A stretch of DNA of 64,000 nt from Mesorhizobium sp. B2-4-15. GTDB lineage: Bacteria > Pseudomonadota > Alphaproteobacteria > Rhizobiales > Rhizobiaceae. Positions 43,950 to 55,878 of the stretch are shown piece by piece. A program made the position numbers and the translations under genes. The DNA lies in NCBI RefSeq assembly GCF_006658505.1, contig NZ_VFUZ01000010.1:62001-126000 (forward strand), given 5' to 3'. Numbering within the stretch: position 1 is the first letter of the stretch; each line of letters opens with the position of its first letter. The notes beneath the pieces are model-generated. The model did not search any database, had not been told where the DNA came from, and worked only from the letters and a program-made list of their open reading frames with translations.

Positions 43950-46900
43950 ACGCGCTGACCGTCATCCCCTATGCCGAGTTCGGCATCCAGTCGAATTTCT
44001 CCTTCCTGCGCGGCGCCTCCAAGCCGGAGGAGCTGGTGGTCGCGGCCAAGCTCCTGGGCTTCTCCGCGATCGGCCTTGCCGACCGCAACACGGTGGCCGG
44101 CGTGGTGCGCGCCTGGCAGCAGGCCAAGGTCGAAAAGCTCGCCTATCACCCCGGCTGCCGGCTGGTCTTTGGCGACGGCACGCCCGATATTCTCGCCTAT
44201 CCCAGGGACCGCGCGGGCTGGGGCCATCTGTGCCGCATGCTGACGCAAGCCAATCTGCGCGACGAGACCGAAAAAGGCGCCACCCTTCTCCAGCGCGGCG
44301 ATCTGCTCGAATGGGGAGACCGGATATCGCTGGCGGTCCTGCCAGATCTGGCGGCGGGCGGAGAAGACAGCCTCGCTTTGCTCCGCCAGCTCAAGGACCG
44401 CTTCGGCAGGGCCCTGCGCCTTGGCGTCTCGCCCTGTTATGCGGGCAATGACCGTTTCCGGATCGAGCAGGCGGCGGCGCTTGCCGAGGCTGCCGGCATC
44501 CCGCTGATGGCGACCAATGATGTCCTCTACCACACGGCGGAACGCCGCCCACTGCAGGACGTACTGACCGCGATCCGCCTCAACACGCCGGTGGCCGAAG
44601 TCGGGCTGCAACTCACCGCCAATGCCGAGCGTCACCTGAAGCCGCCGCTGGAGATGGCCCGCCTGTTCCGCCGCCATCCGCAGGCGCTGGCCGAGACCTT
44701 GCGGTTCGCGGAAGAACTCACCTTCTCGCTCAGCGACCTTCAATACAATTACCCCGACGAGCCGACGGAATCGGGCCTTGGCCCGCAGGCCGAGCTGGAA
44801 AGGCTGGCGCGGGAAGGTGCGGCCAGGCGCTTCCCCGGCGGTGTCCCCGCCAGCGTCATAAAACGCATCGAGGAAGAACTCGCTCTCATCGAACGCCTGA
44901 ACTACGCGCGCTACTTCCTGACCGTCCACGACATCATAAAATTCGCCCGTAGCCAGAACATCCTCTGCCAGGGACGCGGCTCCGCCGCCAATTCCATCAT
45001 CTGCTTCTGCATCGGCATCACCGAGGTAGGCCCGGACAAGATTGACACACTCTTCGAGCGCTTCATTTCCGAGGAGCGCAACGAGCCGCCCGATATCGAC
45101 GTCGACTTCGAGCATGAGCGGCGCGAAGAGGTCATGCAGTACATCTATTCGAAATACAGCGCCAAGCGTACCGCTCTCGCCGCCGCCGTCATCAGCTATC
45201 GCGGCCGCTCGGCACTGCGCGAAGTCTCCAAGGCGATGGGCCTGTCGGAGGATGTCAGGGCGTCCCTGTCCGGATCGATCTGGGGCTGGTCGACCTCGGA
45301 ACTCGGCGAGAAGGAAGCCCGGGCCGGGGGGCTCGACCGCAGCGATCCCGTATCGCGGCATGTGATGGAGCGCGCCAACGAGATCATGGGCTTTCCCCGC
45401 CATCTCTCCCAGCATGTCGGCGGCTTCGTCATCACCAGGGACCGGCTCGACGAGATCGTCCCCATCATCAAGACGGCGATGGACGAGCGCAAGATGGTCG
45501 AATGGGACAAGGACGACCTCGACGCGGTGAAGATCCTCAAGGTCGATATTCTGGCGCTGGGCATGCTGACCTGCCTGCAGCGTGCCTTCACTTTGCTCAC
45601 GGACCATTATCCGAAGGCGCGGGATGACTATGGCCAACCCTATGTGCTGGCCACCCTGCCGCCGGAAGACAGACGCGTCTATGACATGATCGGCCGCGCC
45701 GACACGCTCGGTGTCTTCCAGATCGAATCGCGTGCCCAGATGTCGATGCTGCCAAGGCTCAAGCCAAAGGATTTCTACGATCTCGTCATCGAGGTGGCGA
45801 TCGTCCGGCCCGGCCCTATCCAGGGCGACATGGTCCATCCCTATCTGCGCCGCCGGCAGGGCAAGGAAGCAGCTGAATATCAAAAGCCAGAATTGGAGGC
45901 GATCCTTGGCAGGACGCTGGGCGTACCGTTGTTCCAGGAACAGGCCATGAAGATCGCCATCGTCGCCGGCGGCTTCAAACCGGGCGAAGCCGACGAATTG
46001 CGCCGCGCCATGGCCACCTTCAAGCGCACCGGCACCATCGGCAATTACCGCCAGCGCATGATCGAGGGTATGGTCGGCAAGGGCTACACGAAGGAGTTCG
46101 CCGAGCGCTGCTTCAGGCAGATCGAGGGTTTTGGCGAATATGGCTTTCCCGAAAGCCATGCCGCTTCCTTCGCCTTGCTCGTCTATGCCTCCTGCTGGTT
46201 CAAGACCTTCTATCCCGACGTGTTCTGCGCCGCGATCCTGAATTCGCAGCCGATGGGCTTTTATCAGCCGGCGCAGCTGGTGCGCGACGCGCGCGACCAT
46301 GGCGTCGATATCCGCGAGGTCGACGTCAATTATTCCGTCTGGGACTGCACCCTGGAAAAAGCACCTTTCGATCCGGCCCGCATCCTGCCGCGCCATGCCG
46401 AAATGCGCGGTGTCATCGAGGCGGATCATGCGGTGCGGCTCGGCTTCCGGCAGATCAAGGGACTTTCCCAGGAACGCATGGAGGCTTTCGTCGCGCGGCG
46501 CGGTGCAGGCTACGAAACCGTCCGGGACGTCTGGCTGCGCTCCGGCCTCGATGTCGGCGAGATCGAGAGGCTGGCGCAGGCCGATGCCTTCCGCTCGCTC
46601 GGCCTCGACCGCCGTGCCGCGCTTTGGCAGGTGCGTGCGCTCGACGGCAAGAGTGCGGCCGAAAAACTGCCGCTGTTCGACCAGCCGGCGCTGCGCCTGC
46701 GCGAACTGGAACCCGAGACGAAGCTGCCCAAAATGCCGCTCGGCGAGCATGTCATCCATGATTACCGCTCGCTCGGCCTGTCGCTGAAGGCGCATCCGGT
46801 CGCCTTCCTGCGCGAGCGGCTCGACCAGGCCGGCATCACCCCCAACGCCAACCTGCCTTCCGTGCGCGACGGCAGGCGGGTTTCTGTTGCCGGTCTCGTG

Positions 46901-47293
46901 CTGGTGCGCCAGCGCCCCGGCAAGGGCAATGCGATCTTCCTGACGCTGGAGGACGACAAGGCCGTCGCCAATGTCATTTTCTGGGAGAGAACCTTTACCC
47001 GCTTCCGGCCTATCGTCATGGGCGCGCGCTTCGTGAAGGTCAGCGGAAAATTGCAGTCGGAATCCGGTGTCATCCATATCGTCGCGGAAAAGATCGAGGA
47101 TTTGACACCCTGGCTGACCGTGCTGCTGGAGAAGGTCAGCGCGGCCGGCCCGCCTGCCACACGACACGCCTCCGGGAAAGGTCCGGATCGCTCCAGCCAA
47201 CCCGCACTACGGAACGCGCCGATCGGCCAGGACCTGGCAACGCTGTCGGAAGAAGCGGAAAGGGTCATACCCAAGGGGCGCAATTTTCAGTAG
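43946..47293 (+). CDS. dnaE2: error-prone DNA polymerase III alpha subunit DnaE2 (ImuC)
   Basis: 1115 residues. PHP domain at the N terminus ([23 protein letters not shown]). Polymerase core with the motif [17 protein letters not shown] and the catalytic Asp cluster in [15 protein letters not shown] (about residue 380). Also [17 protein letters not shown], and at the C-terminal end an OB-fold ([30 protein letters not shown]). It performs translesion synthesis under SOS control. The N-terminal frame to 43790 was trimmed because it lies in imuB. Confidence 0.97.
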   Translation: MNALTVIPYAEFGIQSNFSFLRGASKPEELVVAAKLLGFSAIGLADRNTVAGVVRAWQQAKVEKLAYHPGCRLVFGDGTPDILAYPRDRAGWGHLCRMLTQANLRDETEKGATLLQRGDLLEWGDRISLAVLPDLAAGGEDSLALLRQLKDRFGRALRLGVSPCYAGNDRFRIEQAAALAEAAGIPLMATNDVLYHTAERRPLQDVLTAIRLNTPVAEVGLQLTANAERHLKPPLEMARLFRRHPQALAETLRFAEELTFSLSDLQYNYPDEPTESGLGPQAELERLAREGAARRFPGGVPASVIKRIEEELALIERLNYARYFLTVHDIIKFARSQNILCQGRGSAANSIICFCIGITEVGPDKIDTLFERFISEERNEPPDIDVDFEHERREEVMQYIYSKYSAKRTALAAAVISYRGRSALREVSKAMGLSEDVRASLSGSIWGWSTSELGEKEARAGGLDRSDPVSRHVMERANEIMGFPRHLSQHVGGFVITRDRLDEIVPIIKTAMDERKMVEWDKDDLDAVKILKVDILALGMLTCLQRAFTLLTDHYPKARDDYGQPYVLATLPPEDRRVYDMIGRADTLGVFQIESRAQMSMLPRLKPKDFYDLVIEVAIVRPGPIQGDMVHPYLRRRQGKEAAEYQKPELEAILGRTLGVPLFQEQAMKIAIVAGGFKPGEADELRRAMATFKRTGTIGNYRQRMIEGMVGKGYTKEFAERCFRQIEGFGEYGFPESHAASFALLVYASCWFKTFYPDVFCAAILNSQPMGFYQPAQLVRDARDHGVDIREVDVNYSVWDCTLEKAPFDPARILPRHAEMRGVIEADHAVRLGFRQIKGLSQERMEAFVARRGAGYETVRDVWLRSGLDVGEIERLAQADAFRSLGLDRRAALWQVRALDGKSAAEKLPLFDQPALRLRELEPETKLPKMPLGEHVIHDYRSLGLSLKAHPVAFLRERLDQAGITPNANLPSVRDGRRVSVAGLVLVRQRPGKGNAIFLTLEDDKAVANVIFWERTFTRFRPIVMGARFVKVSGKLQSESGVIHIVAEKIEDLTPWLTVLLEKVSAAGPPATRHASGKGPDRSSQPALRNAPIGQDLATLSEEAERVIPKGRNFQ

Positions 47294-47295
47294 CC

Positions 47296-47520
47296 TTACC
47301 TTCGTCATCCACGGGCGGAGCAGGAGCGAAGCGACGTCGCGGAGACCCGAGGATTCATGCCGTGACGTCTGGTAAAGAATGCCACGGTCCAGCATGGCTT
47401 CCCGAGAGGAAAGGCACCCGGCTTTGGCCCGCTTTCACATGTCACCTGTGTCGCGGCATGGATTCCAGGGTCTTCGCCACGCGCTTCGCGGCTGCTCCGC
47501 CCTGGAATGACGACGAAAAG
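47296..47520. repeat. dispersed inverted-pair repeat, family E copy 1
   Basis: Begins TTCGTCATCCACGGGCGGAG, has internal ACCCGAGGATTCATGCCG, and ends CCGCCCTGGAATGACGACGA. The start and end are complementary. A clearer copy is at 57288-57450. Confidence 0.7.
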
Positions 47521-47537
47521 GAGTGCTTCCGCGCCGT

Positions 47538-47786
47538 TCAGCTCGGTCCGCTCAGCCGTGGCGGCGTCACGGGCAAAACGTCTTCCGCCGACAATGTCCG
47601 CGCTTCCGAGGGCAGCATGATCGGGATGCCGTCGCGCACCGGATAGGCGAGCTTGGCGACCCGCGAGACCAGTTCACCCCGCTCCGGATCCCAGGCCAGC
47701 GGCCCTTTGGTCAGCGGGCATGCCAAAAGCTCCAGCAGCTTCGGGTCGACACTGACCTTCCTTCCGTCACGTCCATCCGCCGCCAT
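47538..47786 (-). CDS. Trm112 family (UPF0434) protein
   Basis: 82 residues. [18 protein letters not shown] has the usual CPxxK motif, with [24 protein letters not shown] as the remaining zinc-ribbon part. The metal Cys set is reduced to one in bacterial copies. Eukaryotic relatives activate methyltransferases; the bacterial role is open. A GTG at 47789 is an alternative start. Near the LON-domain gene. Confidence 0.9.
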   Translation of the reverse strand: MAADGRDGRKVSVDPKLLELLACPLTKGPLAWDPERGELVSRVAKLAYPVRDGIPIMLPSEARTLSAEDVLPVTPPRLSGPS

Positions 47787-47877
47787 CACGGCCTCCCCTC
47801 AACCAACTGCCGACCTGAGATGTATTGAAATTCGGGTGATGCCGGCCTGCAAATGGTCACCTGAATATCGGCACATC

Positions 47878-48549
47878 TCATTGCAGGCTCGAGCCAAAAT
47901 CCTCATTCTCGCGCGCCAGCGCCATTTCGGTGATGGCGATCAGCGTCTCGGCCCTTGTCTTCAGGTCAGCGGCCTCGAGCAGCGCCTGTTTCTCGGCCGG
48001 CCCGTAAGGCGCCATCATCGACAGCGCATTGACCAGCATGGCGTTTTCGGCGCGGCTGACGCTTTCCCAGTCGGCCTCAAGATCATTGGCTTGCAGATAG
48101 GCGCGAAACGCTTTGAGCAGCGCCGGCCGATCGATCTCGTTCGCCGCCTGGTCGTCACCGAGATCGGCCAGGAATGGCGCCGGCTTGACCTGGCGAAACG
48201 GCGTCTTGACCGTCAGCTCCTGGCCGATGCGGAACCGGCACACGCCCTGCAGCGAGATCAGGTAGCGGCCATCACCGGTCTCGGAAAAGGCGATGATGCG
48301 CCCGGCGCAGCCGACATTGCACAGCTCCGGCTCGCCATCCTCGCGCAGCGCGCCGTCGAGACTGGGCTGGATGATGCCGATGAGCCGCGAGCCGGCCACC
48401 GCCTCATCCACCATCTGCAGGTAGCGCGGCTCGAAGATGTTGAGCGGCATGCGGCCGCCGGGCAGCAAAAGCGCTCCCTCGAGCGGAAAGATCGGGATCG
48501 CTGACGGCAGATCCTTGGCGAGCCGGTAATGCGCGTTTCCCGCTTGCAC
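47878..48549 (-). CDS. LON substrate-binding domain protein
   Basis: 223 residues. IPIFPLEGALLLPGGRMPLNIFEPRYLQMV and GCAGRIIAFSETGDGRYLISLQGVCRFRI are the N-terminal domain of Lon, without the ATPase or protease parts. C-terminal helices contain SRAENAMLVNALSMMAPYGPAEKQALLE. GTG start with GGAGGAA upstream. It may bind unfolded protein or a partner. A frequent neighbour of thioredoxin-TPR and Trm112 genes in rhizobia. Confidence 0.9.
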   Translation of the reverse strand: MQAGNAHYRLAKDLPSAIPIFPLEGALLLPGGRMPLNIFEPRYLQMVDEAVAGSRLIGIIQPSLDGALREDGEPELCNVGCAGRIIAFSETGDGRYLISLQGVCRFRIGQELTVKTPFRQVKPAPFLADLGDDQAANEIDRPALLKAFRAYLQANDLEADWESVSRAENAMLVNALSMMAPYGPAEKQALLEAADLKTRAETLIAITEMALARENEDFGSSLQ

Positions 48550-48574
48550 CTCATTCCTCCGATCGCTTCACCCA

Positions 48575-48622
48575 ATGCATGTCGCCCAAAAGTGACCTCG
48601 GTCTTGGGAGAACGACATGCAT
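48575..48622. repeat. hairpin repeat, family G copy 1
   Basis: Arms ATGCATGTCG (48575-48584) and CGACATGCAT (48613-48622) enclose CCCAAAAGTGACCTCGGTCT. A diverged copy with GCCCAAAATGTGACCTCGG lies near 51380-51400. Confidence 0.6.
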
Positions 48623-48756
48623 AAAAACAAAGACATAGTGCGCGTCCACGCCCGATCCGCCTTTGCCTGCCAGGGCCACCGGCCCGCCGAAGCCAGTTTT
48701 CTAATCTGGCGCAGTCGGCGCCGCCCGCAAGCCCGTGCGACGAAACGGCCTCGGGC

Positions 48757-49764
48757 TCAGGAAAACAGCAGCGACGACAATTTGCGCCGGGCGGCCAGCG
48801 TCGCCTCGTCGGTCATGCCCCAGGCTTCGAAGAAACGCAGCAATTGCGCCTTGGCGCCGTCCTCGTTCCACGTGCGGTCGGCCTTGATGATGGCAAGGAG
48901 ATTGTCCGCCGCCGCCGTGCGCTCGCCCCGGGCGTTCTGGATCATGGCCAGGTCGAAGCGCGCCTGATGGTCGTTGGGATTGTCGGCCAGCCGGCGCTCG
49001 AACTCGGCCGGGTTGCCCAATTCCGCCGCCTGTGCGGCGAGCGCCATCTTGGCGCGCAGCGCGGCAAGCGCCGGCGCGTCCTTCTTGGCCTCGGGTGCGG
49101 TTGCCAGCAGCGCCTCGGCGCCTTCAACGTCACCGGCCCCGAACAGGATCTCGCCCAGTCCGGCGATCGCCTCGATGGTCTCGGGCGCCTGCGCCAGGAT
49201 GGCGTCATAGATGTCGGCGGCGGCCTGCATATCGCCGGCGTCGCGCGCCTCGGTGGCCGCGGCAATCGCCTCGGCCACGGCCGGCGCGCCATTGCCCTTG
49301 CCGCCGACCTTGTCGATGAACTGGACGATCTGGCTTTCGGGGATGGCGCCCATGAAGCCGTCGACTGGCTGGCCGTCCTTGAAGGCGATGACCGCCGGAA
49401 TCGACTGGATGCCGAGCTGGCCGGCGATCGAGGGGTGATCGTCGATGTTCATCTTGACCAGCTTGACCTTGCCGCCGGCCGCCTTGACCGCCTTTTCCAG
49501 CTGCGGGGTCAGCTGCTTGCAGGGCCCGCACCACGGCGCCCAGAAATCGACCAGCACCGGCTGGCGGCGCGATTCCTGGATGACGTCGGCCGCGAAGGCC
49601 GCGGTCGTTGTGTCCTTGATAATCTCGCCGGTTACAGGGGCGGCCGCCGCCTCCCCAAACGCGGCGTTTGCGCGCGCGGGTTCGGTTCCGCCATACTGCA
49701 CCGTGGTGGCATACTGGCCGCCATTGCTGCCGAATGACCCGCCAAACCGATTGTTGTCGCTCAT
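48757..49764 (-). CDS. thioredoxin-like protein with TPR tail (CnoX/YbbN type)
   Basis: 335 residues. A thioredoxin domain at residues about 50-155 has the redox site WCGPC in FWAPWCGPCKQL, and the cis-Pro in SIPAVIAFKDG. After it comes a helical TPR-like region (residues 180-330: AGDMQAAADIYDAILAQAPE, GLGEILFGAGDVEGAEALL, ARFDLAMIQNARGER). Unlike E. coli CnoX, both Cys are present. It is likely a cytoplasmic chaperone-redoxin. Start 49764 (MSDNNRF). Confidence 0.92.
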   Translation of the reverse strand: MSDNNRFGGSFGSNGGQYATTVQYGGTEPARANAAFGEAAAAPVTGEIIKDTTTAAFAADVIQESRRQPVLVDFWAPWCGPCKQLTPQLEKAVKAAGGKVKLVKMNIDDHPSIAGQLGIQSIPAVIAFKDGQPVDGFMGAIPESQIVQFIDKVGGKGNGAPAVAEAIAAATEARDAGDMQAAADIYDAILAQAPETIEAIAGLGEILFGAGDVEGAEALLATAPEAKKDAPALAALRAKMALAAQAAELGNPAEFERRLADNPNDHQARFDLAMIQNARGERTAAADNLLAIIKADRTWNEDGAKAQLLRFFEAWGMTDEATLAARRKLSSLLFS

Positions 49765-49849
49765 CTCGTCACCCTTTCGGTCGCGCCGCCGAACAGCGGG
49801 CCGGCGCAATGTCTTCAATTGGAAGTCGGTTTCGCCATCCATGTGGCGA

Positions 49850-50347
49850 TCATGCCGAGACTTTCAAGATAGCAGCATCATGCCCGGTTGCCTCGACGAA
49901 TCTGATGAGATCCGCCGCCGCGATCGATGTCGTCGCCTCATTGGTGAGCGGATGCGCGTTGATGACGGCATGTTCCATCAAATCCTTGTCGAGCACCAGC
50001 TTCACCCTGTTTGCCGTATCGTTGACGACGCCGAAGACGGTGACCGCGCCCGGCGTGACGCCGAGCAGTTCCATCAGCATCTCCGGCTTGCCGAAGGAAA
50101 CACGGCTGACGGCGCCTATCAATTGATGGATCTGCTTGAGATCGACGACGGCGTCCTCGCCGACGGTGACGAGGAAGAAATTGTCCTTTTTGTCCTTCAG
50201 GAACAGGTTTTTCGTGTGGCCGCCGGTAATCTCGCCGCGCAGCGCCTGCGAATCGGCGACGGTATGGAGCGGCGGATGGCGTTTTGTCGAAACGGCGATG
50301 CCGAGTTCGGCGAGAAAGGCAAGAAGCTCGGCTTCGGTCTTCGGCAT
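49850..50347 (-). CDS. YbaK/prolyl-tRNA deacylase domain protein
   Basis: 165 residues. The ProX/YbaK editing fold: HTVADSQALRGEITGGHTKNLFLKDKKDNFFLVTV with the conserved Lys, and GKPEMLMELLGVTPGAVTVFGV, then AHPLTNEATTSI. Family members hydrolyse mis-acylated tRNA(Pro) carrying Ala or Cys. It is monocistronic, with a tRNA-Gly gene nearby by chance. Confidence 0.92.
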   Translation of the reverse strand: MPKTEAELLAFLAELGIAVSTKRHPPLHTVADSQALRGEITGGHTKNLFLKDKKDNFFLVTVGEDAVVDLKQIHQLIGAVSRVSFGKPEMLMELLGVTPGAVTVFGVVNDTANRVKLVLDKDLMEHAVINAHPLTNEATTSIAAADLIRFVEATGHDAAILKVSA

Positions 50348-50561
50348 TGGGTTTCTTCTTCGGCTGGTTTCCAGCCATGCCGTTTACGGCCAATGAGGCG
50401 CCCGACACAAGACCACCGCGCGCCAGGGCGCACAAATCCACCCTTTGCCGGCAAGTCTTGCCGGCATCGTCACGGCGCGTCAAAAAAGGCTGCGATTTCC
50501 CTGTTGCAATCGCCGCGCTCTTCAGCCATATAGGCCCGGCTTGCGGCCAAGGGCCGTGTGA

Positions 50562-50636
50562 GCGGGTGTAGCTCAGGGGTAGAGCACAACCTTGCCAAGG
50601 TTGGGGTCGAGCGTTCGAATCGCTTCACCCGCTCCA
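50562..50636 (+). tRNA. tRNA-Gly (anticodon GCC)
   Basis: 75 nt including an encoded CCA. Acceptor stem GCGGGTG/CACCCGC, D-arm GCTCAGGGGTAGAGC, anticodon arm CAACCTTGCCAAGGTTG with GCC at the centre and T-arm with GTTCGAATC. Discriminator base T. Confidence 0.97.
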
Positions 50637-50663
50637 GTTTCCTCCCAGGGAATCAAGCATCGA

Positions 50664-50689
50664 AAAGCCGCGGCTCGCCGCGGCTTTTT
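50664..50689 (+). terminator. terminator of tRNA-Gly
   Basis: AAAGCCGCGG / CCGCGGCTTT with a CTCG loop and trailing T's, 28 nt downstream of the tRNA. Confidence 0.85.
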
Positions 50690-50806
50690 CGCTTTCTGGG
50701 CGGCGCTTCAGGGTGATTCCAGCTCTGTCGGTCACATAAGATTACAGCTCGGAACGCTCGCGGCTCCGGCTCGTTAGCCCTGCATCCCGTCCAATCCATG
50801 GAGACA

Positions 50807-51373
50807 ATGATGCAGAACATCTCCGGCAAGCGCGTCGCTATCCTTGCGACCAATGGTTTCGAACAGTCCGAATTGGAAGTGCCGCTGAAGAAGTTGCGCG
50901 AAGCGGGCGCGGAGGTCGATGTCGTGTCGCTCGAAAGCGGCAACATCAAAGGCTGGAACCACAAGGACTGGGGCCGCGATGTTCCCGTCGACAAGACCCT
51001 CGATCAGGCGCTCGCGGATGATTACGACGCAATCGTCCTGCCCGGCGGAGTGATCAATCCCGACCTCCTGCGGGTCGAGACGAAGGCGCTGGAGTTTATC
51101 AAGGCGTTCTGGTCGGCCAAGAGGGTCGTCGGCGCCATCTGCCACGCGCCTTGGCTGCTGGCGGAAACCGGTATCGCCAGGGGACGCCGGCTTACGTCCT
51201 ATAAATCCATCAAGACCGACGTCATCAATGCGGGCGGCCTTTGGGAAGACAGTGAAGTCGTCGCCGATCAGGGCCTTGTCACAAGTCGCAACCCCGGCGA
51301 TCTCGACGCTTTCTGCGACAAGCTCGCCGAGGAGATCAGGGAGGGCCTGCACGAGGAGAGAGCCGCGGCGTAG
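50807..51373 (+). CDS. DJ-1/PfpI family protein
   Basis: About 188 residues. RVAILATNGFEQSELEVPLKKLREAGAEVDVVS, then YDAIVLPGGVINPDLLR and the nucleophile elbow GAICHAPWLL with the catalytic Cys. PfpI-type proteins act as glutamine amidotransferase-like hydrolases or deglycases. Start: ATG at 50807 with GGAGACA directly upstream. A weak alternative is 50798. Confidence 0.92.
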   Translation: MMQNISGKRVAILATNGFEQSELEVPLKKLREAGAEVDVVSLESGNIKGWNHKDWGRDVPVDKTLDQALADDYDAIVLPGGVINPDLLRVETKALEFIKAFWSAKRVVGAICHAPWLLAETGIARGRRLTSYKSIKTDVINAGGLWEDSEVVADQGLVTSRNPGDLDAFCDKLAEEIREGLHEERAAA

Positions 51374-51379
51374 GTTGAT

Positions 51380-51425
51380 GCACCTCGCCCAAAATGTGAC
51401 CTCGGCAACGACATACGACAGGGCT
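51380..51425. repeat. hairpin repeat, family G copy 2 (diverged)
   Basis: Shares GCCCAAAA-TGACCTCGG and ACGACAT with the element at 48575-48622, but the outer arms are not perfect. Confidence 0.45.
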
Positions 51426-51541
51426 CAAGCTCGTCGCGCGAATCGGTTTTGGGGCCGGCGCGCTCGAGGCGGGTGGCTTGGGGTGGCGGAGCTGCCGGGA
51501 TGGCGCCATGCTCCGCGAGTTGCAAGGCCACGGGCCGGACT

Positions 51542-51742
51542 TCAGTGCTTGGCGTCCGCAGTGCGGCTGGTGGCATCCGCACCGGCCTGCTTTCGCCCTG
51601 CCGTCAACTTGCCTGATTCGAACTCTTCGACTGCCTTGTCCCAGCAAGCTTTCTCACGATCGGGCATCAGTCCTTCGCGTTCCCAGAGTTCGCGGGCCCG
51701 CTTCCCGATATGCGCTATGCGTTCTTCCTGGCTGATCACCAT
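51542..51742 (-). CDS. DUF2934 family small protein
   Basis: 66 residues. EERIAHIGKRARELWEREG and ACWDKAVEEFE are the DUF2934 pattern, a short helical protein of unknown role common in rhizobia. Start at 51742 has AAGGAA upstream. It lies after a family A repeat. Confidence 0.88.
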   Translation of the reverse strand: MVISQEERIAHIGKRARELWEREGLMPDREKACWDKAVEEFESGKLTAGRKQAGADATSRTADAKH

Positions 51743-51829
51743 AGCTGCGTTCCTTCCGGATTTTAAAAGGAGGCAACAGGACAGTGCGGGAAATGTTCCA
51801 CCACGGGTCGACTGGAAATGCCCGAGCCA

Positions 51830-51892
51830 GGCAATTCCAGGGAAAGTTTGAAGCGGTTTCCGTCCGGAATAGCGTCGAAACAAAGAGTTAGG
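51830..51892. repeat. dispersed palindromic repeat, family A copy 3
   Basis: Modules GCAATTCCAGGGAAAGTTTG, CGGTTTCCGTCCGGAATAGC and GTCGAAACAAAGAGTTAG match the first half of the copy at 27978, but the AGAGCAG hairpin module is missing. Confidence 0.8.
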
Positions 51893-51912
51893 GTCGCGAC
51901 CCCCGCAGATGA

Positions 51913-52716
51913 TCAACCGCCCCTTATTCCGTCCGCCTTGCGCAGCGACGCCTGGTGGACCAGCGATGTCCAGCTGTTGGTCGAAGCGAGATGGCAATAG
52001 ACCAGGACGAGCGCGCCTGATTTTCTCAGGTCGAGAAAGGCCTCGTCGCTCAATTTGTTGAATGCCTCCTCGTCGATCACCTGGAAATCGGTGAGGTTGA
52101 GCACTTCACCGCCTTCCAGCATCACCTTGCTCTGGCGCGGCGCGAACAGGCCGAGGGCGTCGATTTTCTCGACCATCTCGCGGGTGGCTCTGAAGTCGAT
52201 CTGGAACTGATTGCAGAAGGCGAGCGCCTGCTTGGTTGCCTCGGCCGGCTCTGCGCCGTTGAAGAATGGCGCGATCTTGTCTTCGCGCGGTGGTGCGACG
52301 GACTGGTCGACGACACGCTCGCTTGCCCGGTCGACACACAGCGCCAGCCGGCCTGCCGTGGTCGGGTCCTCGGCAAGGATGAAAGGATAGCGGCGCACAT
52401 AGGCGGGGACATAGTGCGGTGCCGTCCACCGGCCGTCGGCGTCGACGAACAGGTTCTCGCCCTGACGCACGCCGGTGATGATCACCGGCGCCTTGCCGGT
52501 GCCGATGAAGACGATCGGATAGGAGCGCATCGCCGCCGGCATTTCCGACGCCACCACCGGAAGGGCGTGCGCGGAGCGCGCGAAGGAAAAGTCGCTGCGC
52601 GCCGTGAGGCCGAGAAAACCGTGCCGCGCCGGGTTGAGCGCCTCGGGCCTCGAATAAAACAGCGGCATTGAAGCATCCGCCGGCGCCGCTGCCGTTCTCG
52701 CACCGCTGTCAGCCAT
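51913..52716 (-). CDS. SapC family protein
   Basis: 267 residues. MPLFYSRPEALNPARHGFLGL, HALPVVASEMPAAMRSYPIVF, NLFVDADGRWTAPHYVPAYVRRYPFIL and LTDFQVIDEEAFNKLSDEAF fit the SapC family. Some SapC relatives have been linked to S-layer or outer-membrane protein systems; the function here is unknown. Start 52716 (MADSGAR) follows a short Ala/Gly linker. There are no transmembrane helices. Confidence 0.9.
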   Translation of the reverse strand: MADSGARTAAAPADASMPLFYSRPEALNPARHGFLGLTARSDFSFARSAHALPVVASEMPAAMRSYPIVFIGTGKAPVIITGVRQGENLFVDADGRWTAPHYVPAYVRRYPFILAEDPTTAGRLALCVDRASERVVDQSVAPPREDKIAPFFNGAEPAEATKQALAFCNQFQIDFRATREMVEKIDALGLFAPRQSKVMLEGGEVLNLTDFQVIDEEAFNKLSDEAFLDLRKSGALVLVYCHLASTNSWTSLVHQASLRKADGIRGG

Positions 52717-53034
52717 CGTTCGGTTCCTCTTCCGCCGCGACCCGGTTGCGTCGGCCCGCTTATACGCGATCCCGCCGGGATCTGTTTTTCTGCGCCGATC
52801 TTCGGTCGGCAAGAGATCGTGCGCAGGATTGAAGTAAAGGCTCTACCGCGTTCCTCGCCACGACAAAAGCAGGCATGGCCGGATAATGCGGATTTACGCC
52901 GGGGTTTGCACCGCGTTGTGCGGCAAGCCCGCCTTGCGGCTATGGACAGCTTGCGGCGAAGCGGCGACATTGCCGCAATTCCGGAAACCAGGGAACCGGA
53001 AGCTGAACGCTCCAGGCAAGTCGAGGCGCATGGC
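52717..53034. other. gap between SapC gene and DUF6916-like gene
   Basis: This holds the divergent promoters. A plus-strand frame opens at 52819 and stays in frame with the DUF6916-like gene; its 72 extra codons are Arg/Glu-rich and unlike the conserved part, so I leave the start at 53035. I see no repeat or hairpin worth calling. Confidence 0.4.
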
Positions 53035-54844
<1,810 letters not shown>

Positions 54845-54847
54845 GCC

Positions 54848-55861
54848 ATGCCGAGACGGACCATGATCGAGGCGATCCGCGACGCCATGGATGTGTCGAT
54901 GGGACGCGATGAGCGCGTCGTCGTGTTCGGCGAGGATGTCGGCTTCTTCGGCGGCGTCTTCCGCTGCACGCAGGGCCTGCAGGCCAAATACGGCAAGAGC
55001 CGCTGCTTCGACGCGCCGATCAACGAATCCGGCATTGTCGGCTCGGCCATCGGCATGGCCGCGTACGGTTTGAAACCTTGCGTGGAAATTCAGTTCGCCG
55101 ACTATATGTATCCGGCCTACGACCAGCTGACCCAGGAAGCATCGCGGCTTCGCTACCGCTCCAACGGCGATTTCACCTGCCCGATCGTGGTGCGCATGCC
55201 GACCGGCGGCGGCATCTTCGGCGGCCAGACGCACAGCCAGAGCCCGGAAGCGCTGTTCACCCATGTGTCGGGCCTGAAAACGGTGGTGCCGTCCAACCCG
55301 CATGACGCCAAGGGGCTTTTGATCGCGGCGATAGAGGATCCCGATCCGGTGATCTTCCTCGAACCGAAACGGCTCTACAACGGCCCCTTCGACGGCCATC
55401 ACGACCGGCCAGTGACGCCATGGTCGAAGCATGAGCTCGGCGAGGTCGCCGACGGCCACTACACCGTGCCGCTTGGCAAGGCGGCGATCCGCCGGGCGGG
55501 GTCCGCCGTCACCGTGCTCGCCTACGGCACCATGGTCTATATCGCACAGGCCGCTGCCGAGGAGACCGGCATCGATGCCGAGATCATCGATCTCAGGACC
55601 CTTCTGCCGCTCGACCTCGACACGATCGTGGCCTCGGTGAAGAAGACCGGGCGCTGCGTCGTCGTGCATGAGGCGACGCTGACCTCCGGCTTTGGCGCGG
55701 AGCTTTCGGCACTGGTTCAGGAAAACTGTTTCTACCATCTCGAGGCGCCGGTGGCGCGTGTCGCCGGCTGGGACACGCCCTATCCGCATGCGCAGGAATG
55801 GGACTATTTTCCGGGACCGGCCCGCGTCGGCCGCGCCCTCATCGAAACAATAGAAGCGTAG
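54848..55861 (+). CDS. bkdA2: branched-chain 2-oxoacid dehydrogenase E1 beta subunit
   Basis: 337 residues. RTMIEAIRDAMDVSMGRDERVVVFGEDVGFFGGVF, then FDAPINESGIVGSAIGMA and EIQFADYMYPAYDQ. The C-terminal ARVAGWDTPYPHAQEWDYFPG is typical. It forms the alpha2-beta2 E1 with the preceding protein. Short spacing with E1 alpha and E2 means co-translation. Confidence 0.96.
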   Translation: MPRRTMIEAIRDAMDVSMGRDERVVVFGEDVGFFGGVFRCTQGLQAKYGKSRCFDAPINESGIVGSAIGMAAYGLKPCVEIQFADYMYPAYDQLTQEASRLRYRSNGDFTCPIVVRMPTGGGIFGGQTHSQSPEALFTHVSGLKTVVPSNPHDAKGLLIAAIEDPDPVIFLEPKRLYNGPFDGHHDRPVTPWSKHELGEVADGHYTVPLGKAAIRRAGSAVTVLAYGTMVYIAQAAAEETGIDAEIIDLRTLLPLDLDTIVASVKKTGRCVVVHEATLTSGFGAELSALVQENCFYHLEAPVARVAGWDTPYPHAQEWDYFPGPARVGRALIETIEA

Positions 55862-55878
55862 AGCGGGGGAGGCCTGAG

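Noticed and set aside
43892-47200. 1102-codon open frame on the minus strand opposite dnaE2
   Set aside because: It is a shadow of the well-supported dnaE2/imuB genes; the translation has no recognisable domain and is typical of GC-rich antisense frames.
50562-50636. Integrated element at the tRNA-Gly gene
   Set aside because: No integrase, no duplicated tRNA 3' end and no composition change were seen next to it.
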